Positions 47,090 through 59,609 are shown, numbered from the stretch's first letter. The stretch: 64,000 nt of DNA from Adineta steineri (GCA_905250115.1 CAJNOI010000228.1:59504-123503), one strand, 5' to 3'. Translations and numbers: made by a program. The notes: generated by a model from the sequence alone, not told the origin.

Positions 47090-50000
47090 ATGAATGTAAG
47101 TAGAAATAACTTGATCTTAAATATATTTATTATGCTTTTTTTTTCTATAGTGGTCATTGATCATTTTAGGCTTGGTTGCCTTATCAAGCGTAGCTTTTGC
47201 TAAAAAGTAATTAATTATTTTTTATTGTAATAAATTATATATATATATAAATTGATTTTATTTTTAGTTCTTATCTCGTTATCGTACCAAAACTTCTTAA
47301 AGTTGACTATGAAAATCAACTTTCAATCTTCATTGCTGATGCTCCAAAACCAGTTGAAGTTAAATTCGAATTAGTTTTTGGTCAAAAACATCTTGAATCA
47401 AAAACAATTTGCAAATCAGGTGAAACACGAAATGCCACATTAGCTCTTCCAAAAGAATTTCCAGTTGGTGCTGCTGAATTAATCATCACAGCTACCGGTG
47501 GTCTTACATTTGAAGAACGACGTGATATTATTGTCTATGACAATCGTCATATGATGCTTGTTCAAACATCAGCAACAGTCTATCGTCCAAGTGATATGAT
47601 GGAAATTCGTGTTATTGCTACAACTGAAGAATTTATGCCAATTGAAAATGGTGAACTTAAAGTTGAAATTTATGACGGTCTTCTTAAACTTGTCGGTGAA
47701 TTTCCACGTGTTCCAATTCGATCAGGTCTTACTGAAACTCTTCGATTCCCAATTGCTGAAGATGTTAATGCTGGTAAATGGCTTGTTTCAGCTGTTATTG
47801 CCAACACAACATCATCAGTTGATGTTCTTATTGTTCGTCCAGTTACACCATCATTCGATCTTAAAGCTATTTTTTCACGATTTCTTCTTCGTACAGACAA
47901 AATGCTTCGAGGTGTTATCGAAATGGATTGTGATGATAATACACCAATCTTTGGTCGTGCTATTGTTGCTGTTGGTCCAATCATGGAACAAGAAATGGAT
48001 TCAAAAATGAGAATGGAATCATCAAAAGAAGAAAAATCAAAAACTGAAGAATGGCGCAAATGGAAATCACTCGAATTCGAAATTGCTGGTCGTGTTGAAT
48101 TAAATTATGATCTCTTATCATTATTTAACATTGATATCACCAAAGTTATTGGTATTCAAGTTTACATTCAAGTAACCGATCTTATGTCTGGTCAAGAACG
48201 TATCGTTCGTCATGTTATCCCAGTTTTCGCACGTGACATTATCTATGATATTCGTCCACTTGAATTTGAAGCTGGTACTGAAAATGAATTTGAAATTATT
48301 GCAAAACGCCCAGATGGTAAACCAGTTAAAATGGAAGATATGATTGTTCATGTTCGTATGATTCTTGGTGATGAACATGGTAAACAAAAAGATGAAAAAA
48401 TTGTTGAAATCAAAGATTTCTATACACGTGGTCGTAATGATATGGGTTTCTTCCATCTTACTTTCCCAGAAAACTGTATCGGTGTTCTTATGACAGTATG
48501 TATTATATATTTTTTTTTTGAAATATTTTATTCTATATTTAATTTTATTTAGATGACACCAATCAGTGAAGATGGTAAAGAACATGGTTATCGCACACAC
48601 ACTCTTCCACTTATGCCAACACCTCGTCGTACTGGTGCTAAATTAACAATTGAACTTTTACCATCAAAAGTTGCTCCACTCAACACTGATGTTAATGTTC
48701 CAGTCATTAGCTCACAAGTCTCAACTGTTGGTCGCATTTCAAACTTCTATGTTCAATTAATGTCATCAAAACCAATTGAAAAATTTGAACGATTACCAAT
48801 GTCATATGTTCTTATGACAAACGGTCGTATCACTCTTACTGGTGAATTTTTTATTGAACCAACAAAAGAATGTAATTCAAAAACTGTTCGTACAATTCGT
48901 CCAGAAGAACAAACACCACCAACATGTATGTTTAATGGTACTTTACCAATTCATATTACACGTGACATGATTCCATATTCAACATTACTTGTCTATACAT
49001 TCCAACCAACATTCAATTTCACTGTTGCTGAATCATATCGTTTCGCAGTTGCTGGTCTCTTCCAAAATCCATTAACTTTAAATGCAACAATTGTTCCATT
49101 TACACCAACTGAAACAATTGTTAACGACTTTGGATATATGAAATATATGCAAATGGAACCAATTCGTATTTCAAGCAAAGCACAAGACCGATCACGTGTT
49201 GAACTTTCATTTACTGGTGTACCTGAATCAACTGTTGGTCTTAATGTATTTGAATTCGATGGTATTTTACAAGGTTTATCAACTGAAATTACCAAAGAAC
49301 GATTACTCAGATATTTAACCACATATGAACATGTCCCACTTTTCACCATGCCAGTAGAAGAATCAATGGTTCGTCATGAACGTCAAGTTGGTGATTCACC
49401 AATGGCTGGACCAATGCCCGGACAAACTGGACCAATGAACGGACAAACTGGACCAATGAACGGACAAACTGGACCAATGGGTGTACAAGGAGAAATGAAT
49501 ATGCCAGGACAAATGGGTATGTCTCGACGAACAATCAGTGAACACGATGAAGAAATGGAAATCAACCGTGAACGAATGGTACTAAAAAAAACAACTGAAT
49601 TTTTTTAAATTAAATTAAATTTTCGTTTTAGGGCTATGAAATGCGTTATCCAATTGAAAAAATGATGCTTGGTATTAACACAGCACATACATTACCAACA
49701 CTTGAAGGTGATGATATTTATATTTCATCCGATATGGGCCGTCTCTATGGTGATATGGAAAGTCAACGACCATCATCAACACACTATCGTCGTAAACTCG
49801 AAAAATCAATGAATCAATACGATGTTAATGTTAATGATAATGATTATATTATTGCTACAAGTATCCCACTTGTCTTTACAGCTGACTCAAAACCAATGCC
49901 ATCACGTAAACCCGAAGAAAAGAAAAATATGGATGTTGAAATTGATTCAAAAGACGAAACAATGTATCAAAAATCATCAGAATATGGTACATCAACATGG

Positions 50001-52666
50001 TACGAACGAATGAATACACGATTAAACTCATTTACACCAGAAGCATTCAAATTTATGCACTCAGGATTAACAATTGTTTCTGATTTCGATGCATTACGTA
50101 TGCCAATTGAAATGAAACATGAAAATTTCACAAAATTATTCCGAACATTCCGTGATGAATCAACAACATTTATGGAACGTCCATCATTCAATATGCGTGA
50201 TGAAGCTCGTGAATTACTCGAACGATATATGGTTGAATCTGATTTATCTATGATGGTTCCACCAATTATGCTCGAAGAACAAGCACGTACTAATTATTAT
50301 CGTTCAATCTTCTTTAACACAAGCCGTATTGAATCTCAAGGTATGGGTAAAGTTGTTCTCCCACAAACAAAACCATACTCAACATGGGTCGCAACTGGAT
50401 TCGCTCTTAACGATAAAACAGGTTTATCAATTGCTCAACCACTTCGTTTACCAACAAACCGTGGTCTTTTCGTTCTTGGTAACCTTGCTAAACAAGCTCG
50501 AGTTAATGAACATGTTCTCTTATCATTCGGTATTAACAACTATCTTGAAAAAGATTTAACCAATGTTATTCTTCGTATTCGTGCTTCCGCTGATTTTGAT
50601 CTTTTTGAACAATCAAAACCAGAAGAAATCTTATCAAGCAAAGACAAAGATTATACATTCACAATGCCACTTAAATCATTCGCTGTTGAAACACGTCACA
50701 TGGTTCTTATTCCAAAACGCGCTGGTCTTATTCAAGTTATCATTGAAGTCGAATCTGATTTCGGTGGTGATTATGAAATTTTAACAATGCACGTACGTGA
50801 ATCAGGTATTGAACATCAACGAATTGTATCACGTTTATTCGATTTAACAAGTGAAAAGAAATCATATGGTCCAATTGTTGAAAAAATTGTTGATCCATCA
50901 AATCTTCGTGCAGTTCGATTCTCTGCTTCAAGTAATGATTCAATATTTTTGTTATTTTTATATTAAATTATTTATTCTCTTAAATTTTAGGCACTTTTCT
51001 TGATCGTTACACTTATGATGCTAAATTCCAAATCAAACCTTTAGTTGGTATGGATCGTTCACTTTTTCATCTTTATCGTGCACTCAGTCTTCGTCGTTAT
51101 TTAAATGAAACATTCCAAACTGAATCACCATTATTTAACATGACAGCTGAAAACATCACAGTCGCTTATCAACAACTTCAATATTATAATGATTATGATG
51201 GTTCATATTCATTTATTCCAGAAGAAGGTAAAAACTTTTCATCACTCTATTATACATCATTAGCTTTTGGTGCTATGATTTCACCAATGATGCCATTCCG
51301 TGATAACGTTACACTTAACCGTACATTAAACTGGATCTTATCTCGTCAACAACAAGATGGTTCATTCGATTGTGATGGTTTCTGTTTCCATTATCGATTC
51401 TGTGCTGGTGAATACCGTCGTGAATCATTAACAGCTTTTGTTCTCTATTCACTTACACGTGATAATTCATCTGATTATATGCCAGAATTTATTCGTCATC
51501 GTTTATTCGATGGTGAAATGAGCCCAATTATGCGTGCACACCGTTATTTAGAATCACGTATTACTGAAATCAAACCACATTTATTACCAATCAGTTTATT
51601 TGAATTAACATTCTTACAAAGCCGATTTTTATCAAAAGAATTACGTGAAAAAATCCACGAAACACTTTTATCACGAAAATTAACTGTTGTACCAGAAGAT
51701 AATTCAAAATACTTAAAAAATGTTGATAACAAAATGACATTTGATGATGAATTATTAGTTAATGCTATGACTGCTTCACTTTATGCTATGTATGGTGATT
51801 ACAAAACAACATTTGATATTGCTCGTTGGTTGATTAGCCAAGTTGAAGTTCACCCACAATTTGATACAATCTTAGATGGTGTTTTCTATTTTGATGCTTG
51901 GTTCAACATTCGTACTATGTTCTATAAACACTTCGGTATCGAAAAATTCGATGTTACAATCGATGTTTCATCTGATAGTGGAGAAAAACGACAATTCAAA
52001 ATTAACTCAAAAAATATGGATTACTCACAAATGTTACATTTTACTGCACCAGTTCGTCAAATTACTTATTCAGTTAAAGGTTTCGGTCTTGCTATGATTT
52101 CCATCGATGAAGTATATGTTCAAAAAGAACAAACAAAAGCAATGGGACCAATGCCATTTTCATTCACACAAGAATTCAAACCAATGTCATGGTTCAGCGA
52201 AATTATGGCTAAAACATGTATGACATACACACCAACAAGCGAACATCAACGATTCATTAAAGATACATTCAATCGTACAATGGTTATTGAAATGCACCTT
52301 CCATCAGGTATGCGTGTCAATGAACGTCAAATTGGATTCTTCTTAAGTCGTGTTGAACAAGTTATGTACTTTAAATATGAACGATGTGGTCATAAACTCA
52401 GTTTATTCATCAATGTTCCATCAACATGGTACGGTAAACCAATCTGTATGGAATGGTGTCTTGAACGTTTATCAACAGTTATGTCATGGTCACCAATGCA
52501 AGTACGTGTCTATGATTATCTTCAACCAGAAATGGAATTTATTCAATACTTTCCAATGCAATTTCAACCAAAAGTTCTTGGCTATTCATTTGTTGATGCC
52601 ATCCATGAACATCGACCAAAACTCGAATCATTACCACTTTTACAAAAATCAAAACAAGAAATGTAA
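47090..52666 (+). CDS. Secreted alpha-2-macroglobulin / TEP-family protein lacking the thioester motif
   Basis: Exons 47090-47095, 47151-47206, 47268-48495, 48553-49578, 49632-50931 and 50991-52666 give 1763 residues. The signal peptide is MNWSLIILGLVALSSVAFAK. Macroglobulin (MG) domains follow (SYLVIVPKLLKV, MMLVQTSATVYRPSDMMEIR). A protease-sensitive, bait-like stretch comes near residues 740-800 with three GQTGPMN repeats and RR/ER sites. The alpha-helical thioester-type domain follows (LYRALSLRRYLNETFQ, YYNDYDGSYSF, LNWILSRQQQDGSF), then a receptor-binding-like end (VRVYDYLQPEMEFIQYFPM). Where the family has GCGEQ, this protein reads VGMDRSLFHLYRAL, so it cannot form the Cys-Gln thioester. 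The family traps proteases or tags microbes; a non-covalent immune or yolk-type role is inference. Codon use is smoother (many GGT/CCA/CGT) than in neighbours, hinting at high expression. Confidence 0.88.
49423..49485 (+). repeat. 21-bp tandem repeat in the A2M bait-like region
   Basis: About three copies of GGACAAACTGGACCAATGAAC, encoding GQTGPMN, with a variant flank. The length is a multiple of three and keeps the frame. Copy number may vary between alleles. Confidence 0.8.
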
Positions 52667-52998
52667 ATAATTGAAGAGAATGAGTATTTTTTTTTTCTCT
52701 AATATCATCTGTCCTTCTTTCTTTCTACCGCCTTTTATTATTAGTTATATTTTTACATCGGACTTATGATACATTAGTTATATCCTTTTTTTTTCCTTTA
52801 TCTTTTATATACACAAATTTATTTATAAAATAAACATTAAAACCAACTATTTATTTAAATATATATTATCTTTTATTTGCAATATCTCAATCAAAATATA
52901 TATATGAAAGAAATTTTCTATATCCACTGTTTTTTGTTTATTGAATCAATAACAACAAGAGAGAACGAAAAAGAATTCTATTTACACATAATATAGTT
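52667..52998. other. Convergent 3' spacer of A2M-like gene and CD2BP2
   Basis: T-rich, with AATAAA at 52829-52834, about 163 bp after the A2M stop, as a likely polyadenylation signal. No gene seen. Confidence 0.55.
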
Positions 52999-54482
52999 TT
53001 AATCAAGATAAAGATCGAAGTCAATACGTTTTATGGAATAAAATTGTTGCGTACCAACACGACGACAACGTACAATATTTTTATCTAATTTTCCTTCCAT
53101 ATTTGTTAAACGTATCATGTGTTCAGTGGTAAATGGACCTTGAAGATTGTCAGCTGAATTTTCATCTGTTGTATATTCCCAAAGAACTTCTGATGAAGCT
53201 ATAGAAAAAAAATCTATTTAAAAGAAAAACCATACACAACAAAGTCTTACCATTTGTATTAGTTGATGCTGGTTTATTTGTAGATGAAGTTACATCACTA
53301 TCACCATACATATCAAATGATGAATCTGTTGTTGCTTTTGAAGTAGTTGATGTTTGAGAACGATCAAGCTTTGATTTAAGACGTTCATATGTTTCTTGAT
53401 AAATATCAATTTCACCATTAGATACAAATTGATCAGCACAACCAGACATCTCTTCAAGTAAAAGTTTATTTTTTTTTAATTCTTCAGGTGTTTGTTCGAT
53501 AGTTGTTGATTTTGGAATTTCACCGGGAAGTAATTTTCGTTGTTTTCCCTGTTGTTTTGGTTTATTACTAGAAGAAAATCAAAATAGATATAAAACTAAA
53601 AAAATTTCTTTATTACGTTGATAGAATTGCTCCAAGTCGTTTTATTGTACGAACAACTGTTTCACCAGGTTGCATAATTGAAAGCATTGATTGAATAATT
53701 TTTATTTCATTAAATTCATTACTATCATCTGCTTTATCATCGTCAGATAAATTATCTTTTGCTGGATCATCAAGGCCTTCATCGGTCGCTTGAGGATTTT
53801 TTAATTTATAATTTTTAACATTTGTCCAATCAATATCATCGAGCCATGCATCGTGAACTTCTTCTTTCTAAATAATAGAATTATATTCGATTTAAAATTC
53901 AAAAAATTTTACAAAGATTTCACTAAATTAAAACGAAGGGATTCGATATAACTGGCAGTGTCACTCATCGAATTTTCATACTGGATCTTCGAAAAAGATG
54001 AATACCTTCTTTCGCTGCAAACCATTAGAGAATGAGATAGATATTTTAGTCTATGCAGTAACTAGTATGTTTTAGTATAGTCAAAAATCTAAAAGAGAAG
54101 CGAAAATGTAAGTACATCTTTCTTTTTCCAATGAAAACATCCTGTTTCATCATAATGTCCATCTTCTAATTCTTCGTCAATATTAAATGGTGTAATTTTC
54201 ACATCATCATCAAATCCAATTGTTGCACCTTCTTGTCCGATATCTATAAAGACAAAAATAATTATTTTATTTTATTAATAAATATATAAACTAACCATCA
54301 AGTTCATTTTGATTCATTTCATTTGCATTTGCTTGTTCATCATCATCGTCTTCATCACTATCTAATGTATATTTGCCACTATGTAAACGTGTATCTTGTG
54401 GAACAGTTTTTTTTGCTTTTTTATGTTCTTCATCTATTTCTTCGAACGTAACTTTACGTTTTTTTTTATCATTTATATTCAT
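52999..54482 (-). CDS. CD2BP2: CD2BP2 / U5 snRNP 52K protein with GYF domain
   Basis: Component of the U5 and tri-snRNP; its GYF domain binds proline-rich spliceosomal partners. Starts MNINDKKKRKVTFEEIDEEH. Landmarks in order: GKYTLDSDEDDDDE, EGATIGFDDDVKITPFNIDE, ELEDGHYDETGCFHWKKK, and VHDAWLDDIDW. A central acidic region follows, then the GYF domain WEYTTDENSADNLQGPFTTE, ending RRVGTQQFYSIKRIDFDLYLD (stop 52999-53001). The GYF signature tyrosine/phenylalanine region is diverged but the C-terminal QFYxxKRIDFDLY block is typical. At least five exons; the 53870-54115 intron is longest. The start lies 73 bp after the PHF5A stop on the same strand. Confidence 0.9.
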
Positions 54483-54500
54483 CTAGAACAAGATTTTACA
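54483..54500 (-). promoter_or_regulatory. Splice-acceptor AG abutting the CD2BP2 ATG
   Basis: Read on the minus strand, CTTGTTCTAG is followed directly by the ATG. In a 73-bp intergenic gap this fits a spliced-leader acceptor of a two-gene transcription unit with PHF5A. Inference from sequence only. Confidence 0.5.
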
Positions 54501-54555
54501 TGGTTTTTTTTTATTTGATTTATTAACAAAAAAATAATAATATATATTTATATAT

Positions 54556-54888
54556 TTAACGTTTTTTAAATCCAAATTTTTTTCTTTCATAAAATAAGTC
54601 TGTTTTGGCACTTCCTAAATTAACAATCTTTGGACAACCATCTCGATCTTTTTCTGTTATTGTACATTCTCGACAATAATATGCATCTGAACATCCTGGA
54701 CCACCACATATTACACAACGGCCCTGATATGAACCGTAATTACATTCATCACATATTCGTACAAGTGTTGTTGGCCGAACATATGAATCACATATAACAC
54801 AGCGGCCATCACATTTTTCGCAAAGACGACCAATTGCAACACCAGCTTGTTTCCGACAAAATATTAAATCAGGGTGATGTTTAGCCAT
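54556..54888 (-). CDS. PHF5A: PHF5A, SF3b 14b subunit of the U2 snRNP
   Basis: Intronless, 110 residues, the same length as the highly conserved eukaryotic protein. It starts [16 protein letters not shown] and carries the full set of paired CxxC motifs that hold three zinc ions in a knot ([42 protein letters not shown]), ending [12 protein letters not shown]. In SF3b it cradles the branch-site adenosine pocket with SF3B1. It precedes CD2BP2 on the same strand and diverges from MED11. Confidence 0.98.
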   Translation of the reverse strand: MAKHHPDLIFCRKQAGVAIGRLCEKCDGRCVICDSYVRPTTLVRICDECNYGSYQGRCVICGGPGCSDAYYCRECTITEKDRDGCPKIVNLGSAKTDLFYERKKFGFKKR

Positions 54889-55187
54889 TAGATGATTTCA
54901 CAATGAACTATTTTTTATCATAACTCGTACTGTGTCTCATCTAATTTTTTCTATTGGTTAATTTATTAACCAATGATATTCTATTGCGTAAACAAATTTG
55001 GTTTTTTTGAAAAAATTAAATAATATATTTATTAATTTTATTTTTATTTTTTTATTTTTGTTTTTGAATTGAGAAAAATTTTTTTAACCAATCATAAATA
55101 TTTATAAACCTTGGTGTTGGCTAAATATAGTACAATACAGTTAGAAATCGTTACGATACTTATTTCTTATTTATTTTCTTCGACAAA
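54889..55187. promoter_or_regulatory. Divergent promoter region, PHF5A and MED11
   Basis: 299 bp between two opposite starts. T/A-rich, with poly-T/A runs and repeated AACCAAT / ATTGGTTAA-like motifs (54953-54975 and 55086-55095) that resemble CCAAT boxes in both orientations. No clear TATA box. Confidence 0.5.
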
Positions 55188-55583
55188 ATGACGGATTTTA
55201 CGAATACAACATCTCAAACTCTTGAACAATTACGTACAGCTGAAGATAATTTAAGAATAATGTTATGGAATGCTGGCAATATAGTTCAACAATTAAGTTC
55301 CGAACCATTAGCTCGTGATCAGATTGAACCATTAGTTCGAATTTTTTCTGAAAATGCACATACTGTACAAAAATTATTACATACAAGTGTAGATAATTTA
55401 GAACGTATATCATCTGGTTTACCACATGAAGATTCATGTTATGGTTCTTGGTTAGATTTTAATTTAGCTTCAATGCGTACAGAAACCACACGAAATAAAT
55501 TATATGAATTAAAAAATAATCAAGAATTACAACGAAGTCGGGAACGTGTTAAAGAACTCGAAGCACAATTGGCTCAACTTTAA
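55188..55583 (+). CDS. MED11: Mediator complex subunit 11
   Basis: Intronless, 131 residues. MED11 is a head-module subunit that pairs with MED22 in the four-helix bundle of Mediator and contacts general transcription factors. The match is by pattern: LRTAEDNLRIMLWNAGNIVQ near the start (family: LEDIEREIGAILQNAG), a central helix NAHTVQKLLHTSVDNLERIS, and SGLPHEDSCYGSW (family: TGQPHEGSSYSS), followed by a C-terminal coiled helix (RERVKELEAQLAQL). The protein is diverged, so MED22 or another small coiled protein is a weaker alternative. The stop is 143 bp before the eEF1Bdelta ATG. Confidence 0.72.
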   Translation: MTDFTNTTSQTLEQLRTAEDNLRIMLWNAGNIVQQLSSEPLARDQIEPLVRIFSENAHTVQKLLHTSVDNLERISSGLPHEDSCYGSWLDFNLASMRTETTRNKLYELKNNQELQRSRERVKELEAQLAQL

Positions 55584-55726
55584 ATAAATAAATTTTTTTC
55601 ATTATTACGAAAGAAATATTGCATCACCCTTTTCAACGTATTATAAATATATGTGAATATCTTATACTTTAAATTTCTAGATTTATTCTTTGTCTACGGC
55701 TTCTTAACATATAAAATCAATCAACA

Positions 55727-57087
55727 ATGCTTGAACATTTAATTTATGTTAACACATGGTTTCCTAAATACGAAGTTGATCTTGCTGAACAAACACATTA
55801 TGCCGTTTTTGTAAATTCTATAAATTATTTTCTACCGGTTTTAATTCTTTATATATATTATTATTTTTAGAGCCAAAAAGGAAACGTAGCAACCTCATGT
55901 GGTCAACACGTTAAACAAGAAAAAGTTGAAGTAGCAAAAACAACACAACAGGTTAGTTTACATTGTTTCAATTATATGCATCATAGCATGCTTTTTTTTG
56001 ATTGATTTTTTTTTTCAATAAAGTTCTCCTCTGCGCATTGCATAGTTGTACGTATCCTACCGCTTTTCTATGTACCCTTTACTCGCCTATATATATTGCA
56101 TATTTGTATACCTGTTCGTATGCATGGGGTGCCTTTGTATGTTTACATACATCGTAAATTTCTCGTAAATCTTGCAGGCAAGTTTAAGTGAACAAATTCG
56201 TGATGTTAGAAAAATTATTACTAATACTGCTGCTCCGGTAGCAATTTCGCCTACGACTATGGATATGAATCCCGATGAACGTTTGGTTAAAATCGAAAAA
56301 ACACATCAAAATATTTTACAAATGCTTGATGATCTTAAACGACGTGTGGAACAACTTGAAACGAACAAACAAATCATTAGTGCGGTCAGATATACATACA
56401 TATATGCATATAGATAGAAAGAAAAAAGAAAATTTTCCTCGTCTAATAGAATAAGATTTCTTGTTTAGTTGATAAATATTTATCATTTAATTTAATTTAT
56501 ATATTTAAAGAAGCCAGCTGAACCAAAAAAACCAGCTGCTGATGACGATGATGTTGATTTATTTGGTTCGGATGATGAAGAAGAAAGTGAAGAAACAAAA
56601 AAACGTTTAGCTGCATATGCCGCAAAGAAATCGACAAGTAAATAATTAATATTTAATTCATATTATGTATAATGAATAATTTTATTTTTGTAGAAGTTCA
56701 AATCATTGCCAAGAGTTCAATTTTATTAGATATTAAACCTTGGGATGATGAAACTGATCTTACTGCAATGGAAAAATCGGTACGATCAATTGAAACTGAT
56801 GGTCTTATCTGGGGACAAGGTAAATAAAGAGAAATTAAATTATTGAAAATTTTTAATATTGATTATTATTATTTCTAGCTAAATTTGTACCAGTTGCTTT
56901 TGGTGTTAAAAAATTACAAATTAATTGTGTTGTTGAAGATGATAAAGTAAATTGATTTTTATTATTTATCTATTATTATTATAAATAATATTTATTTTAG
57001 GTTGGAACTGATTTTCTTGAAGAAAAAATTTGTGAATTCGAAGATTACGTTCAATCAGTTGATATTGTTTCGTTTAACAAGATCTAA
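55727..57087 (+). CDS. EEF1D: Elongation factor 1 beta/delta, guanine-exchange subunit of eEF1
   Basis: Recharges eEF1A with GTP during translation. Starts [20 protein letters not shown], the delta-type head, followed by a leucine-zipper segment ([20 protein letters not shown], then [10 protein letters not shown]). The conserved acidic linker and exchange domain follow: [15 protein letters not shown] (CK2-type site), [68 protein letters not shown] and the C-terminal [12 protein letters not shown] with TAA at 57085-57087. Seven or more exons with short introns; the intron near 55950-56178 is longer. TTTCTAG about 48 bp before the ATG may be a leader splice acceptor. Confidence 0.94.
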
Positions 57088-58566
57088 AGAATGATTTTGA
57101 TAATTTTCTCATTGTCATCTGAGAACATATTCATTTTACCTTTTTATTAAACGAAATAAAAACTGAAAATAAGATCAGGAATATGATCAAGGATTTTATT
57201 TTAGATCTATACATCTAGCTGTTTACTAATTACGCAAATTTTATCTAAATAAAAGCAAAGATAAGAAAACAAAACACGTGTCACATAGAATAAAATTAAT
57301 ATCTTTTCCTAACGTAAAAGTCATTTATCATAGACAACGATCAATTAAGAGTATTGCAAAATAAATAAACTCAATTGATTACATAAAAGCGAAAGGATAT
57401 ATTTATAGATTTTGCTAAAAGCAATGTGTTTATCATCTAAACCGAATTTCAACTAGAAATACCCAAAAGAGAAAATTAACTAGATCGGTACTTTAAAACC
57501 ATGTTCTAATGTTATTCATAGTCGCGATATATTATATTTAGTTGCATTTCATAATGAATCTCGATAAATAAATAAATTTCTTATTCACTATATTTACAAT
57601 TAGCAAAGCAATTAGTAATACCTAAAGGCATGTACAAGCGAAACGAACAGGTTTAATCAAATATTCGATATTATCAAGCCAATTATCTTGTAACTCACAA
57701 TGCAGAAGACAATAAATTCTAAAATAATCTCTTCTTATACAGAGATCGATGTCCATGACATTTTATCTAACATATCGCTCGCCATGATAGTTATTGTGAA
57801 TAATGATGATGTATTGCTAAATAGAATCAAAATTTCTACTTTTTCACTACAATATATTTAATAATAGTTTTTCTGGTATACAAAATAAAATAAATCTTCA
57901 CCTAAACACGGTATCAACGCATCTCCTTTAACCCTTTCAGGACCGTAGTACAACATATGTACCACCTACCCTGGAGGGGGATCCAGGCTTTTTTTAAAAA
58001 AAAGTTTTTTTTTTAGTCGCGGTTAAAAATATGGTTTAAGAATAATACTCTGATCGTGAAAACAAAACTAGTCCTGAAAGGGTTAATTAGTATCTATTTC
58101 CCAGTACAATATATACTATTCTTGAAACAATAATTCACATAATAATATTTCTTTAATCCCGTTTATCATTTCCACATGCAGGCATAAACGAGCAACATCA
58201 ACACAAAAAAAAGAAAATCGGATTAATCGTAACCATGAATGTAAAGAGTTATACATATGCCTCCTGCTGTTGTTTTGTTTAATTGAGAATTATTGTTGAG
58301 TTACGTGTGAAGTATCATAACATTCTATAAACTAAATTTCTTCTTTCAATAATCTATTCTATTCTATGCCGACAACAAAATTCATTTCACACTACTTATT
58401 ATCAATATTTGATCGTTAGTTTTTTTTTCTTGCCATAGCTAATTCTCTTTCGAGTAATTCATACTTATCATTAACGCTCATCAATTAATGAATATCAAAC
58501 GTACAGTATTTATTTGAACAAGAGAAATATACACAAAAATAAAAATTAAATCTGTCAAGAAAGTTA
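57088..58566. other. Spacer between eEF1Bdelta and FoxQ2-like gene
   Basis: AT-rich; AATAAA near 57151 may end the eEF1Bdelta transcript. Apart from the miniature transposon at 57932-58082 nothing is recognised. Confidence 0.5.
57932..58082. mobile_element. piggyBac-like MITE (151 bp) with TTAA target sites
   Basis: Perfect 12-bp inverted ends CCCTTTCAGGAC / GTCCTGAAAGGG, each flanked by TTAA (57928-57931 and 58083-58086). TTAA duplication with CCC-starting ends is the hallmark of piggyBac-type elements. No transposase; a poly-A/T middle. Confidence 0.82.
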
Positions 58567-59609
58567 CTATGCATCAAAATGAACTGAATCATTTGAATTT
58601 GCATATGATGAAGCCATCGGATAGTAAGGTGTTGAGTATGGATCATAATATGAATAAGATGTCGGCGGTGATGATATCATATGAAAATTTGTCATTGTTG
58701 GTGACGATTCTATTGAATTCATTGGATGATTTCCTGATGGAGTATTTGGAGATGACGAATAGATTGTATGATATGATGGAGGTGGTGAGCACATATAATA
58801 TGAATTTGAAGGATAGAATGATGGCATTGGTTGACTTTCGTAGGGTGATGGTTGCATTTGTAATTGTCGCATTTGTTGACGATAACGACGACGACGAAAA
58901 CGACCTTGTTCAAATTCTCGTTCAGCTAATTCATGAATACGCCAAACTACAAAGAAAATATTTTTCAATATCGATTTTTCTATCATTAGATAAATTATAC
59001 TTACAATGTCCTTTACCATTCACTCCTCGACCTGCTTTAACAAAACAATCATTTAATGATAAATTATGTCTTACGCTATTTCTCCAAGATTTATTCACAT
59101 CTTCCGCAAAATATCGATACCTATTTAAAACAGAATTAAATTTTGTTATACTAACTTCGAATTTTAACATACTTTCGTTGAAAATAATTATAAATTTCAT
59201 ATAATTGCATTGTACGAGTTGGTGCTTTTAAAATTGCTTCAGCGATTATTTCAAGATAAGACTGACTTGGTTTTTTTGGTGTATCATTTTCATCTAATAT
59301 ACATAAATTACAATATACATCAACATAGAAAGAAAGAATAGTTCATACCTGAATGATTATTTGATTCATCTTCTACTGAACCGGTTTCATCCGAAAGACC
59401 TTCATCAACAATACCAGAATCATGAAATTGTTGTTTATTCATAGCTAATTGTTGCTGCTGTTGCTGTTGATAATAAACTAAATACGAACCAAGAATGTAA
59501 CTTATTTAAATATAACATAAAAGATATTTTTGTTGGAGAAAAAATAAAGCTGTGATTGTTGTTTAACAAATTACGTCGAATGTATTCACTTACTGTTGGA
59601 TGGATTCAT
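58567..59609 (-). CDS. FoxQ2-like forkhead transcription factor
   Basis: Sequence-specific nuclear regulator. Exon 1 (59594-59609) encodes MNPSN and joins to YYQQQQQQQ; a Gln-rich and acidic head follows. The forkhead domain is split over three exons: [20 protein letters not shown] with [31 protein letters not shown] with [18 protein letters not shown], and [36 protein letters not shown] is the recognition helix. KAGR-NGKGHxW-IH plus FxxGxFRRRR points to the FoxQ2 class. The tail is rich in Ser/Pro/Tyr. FoxQ2 genes pattern the anterior/apical region in many invertebrates; that role here is inferred. KPPYSY is changed to KPSQSY. Confidence 0.82.

Noticed and set aside
47609..48059. Long alternative frames on both strands inside the A2M-like gene
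   Set aside because: They are shadows caused by its biased codon use; none shows motifs, and the A2M frame accounts for the region.
49343..49565. Antisense repetitive proline/valine-rich frames
   Set aside because: They come from the reverse strand of the 21-bp tandem repeat encoding GQTGPMN.
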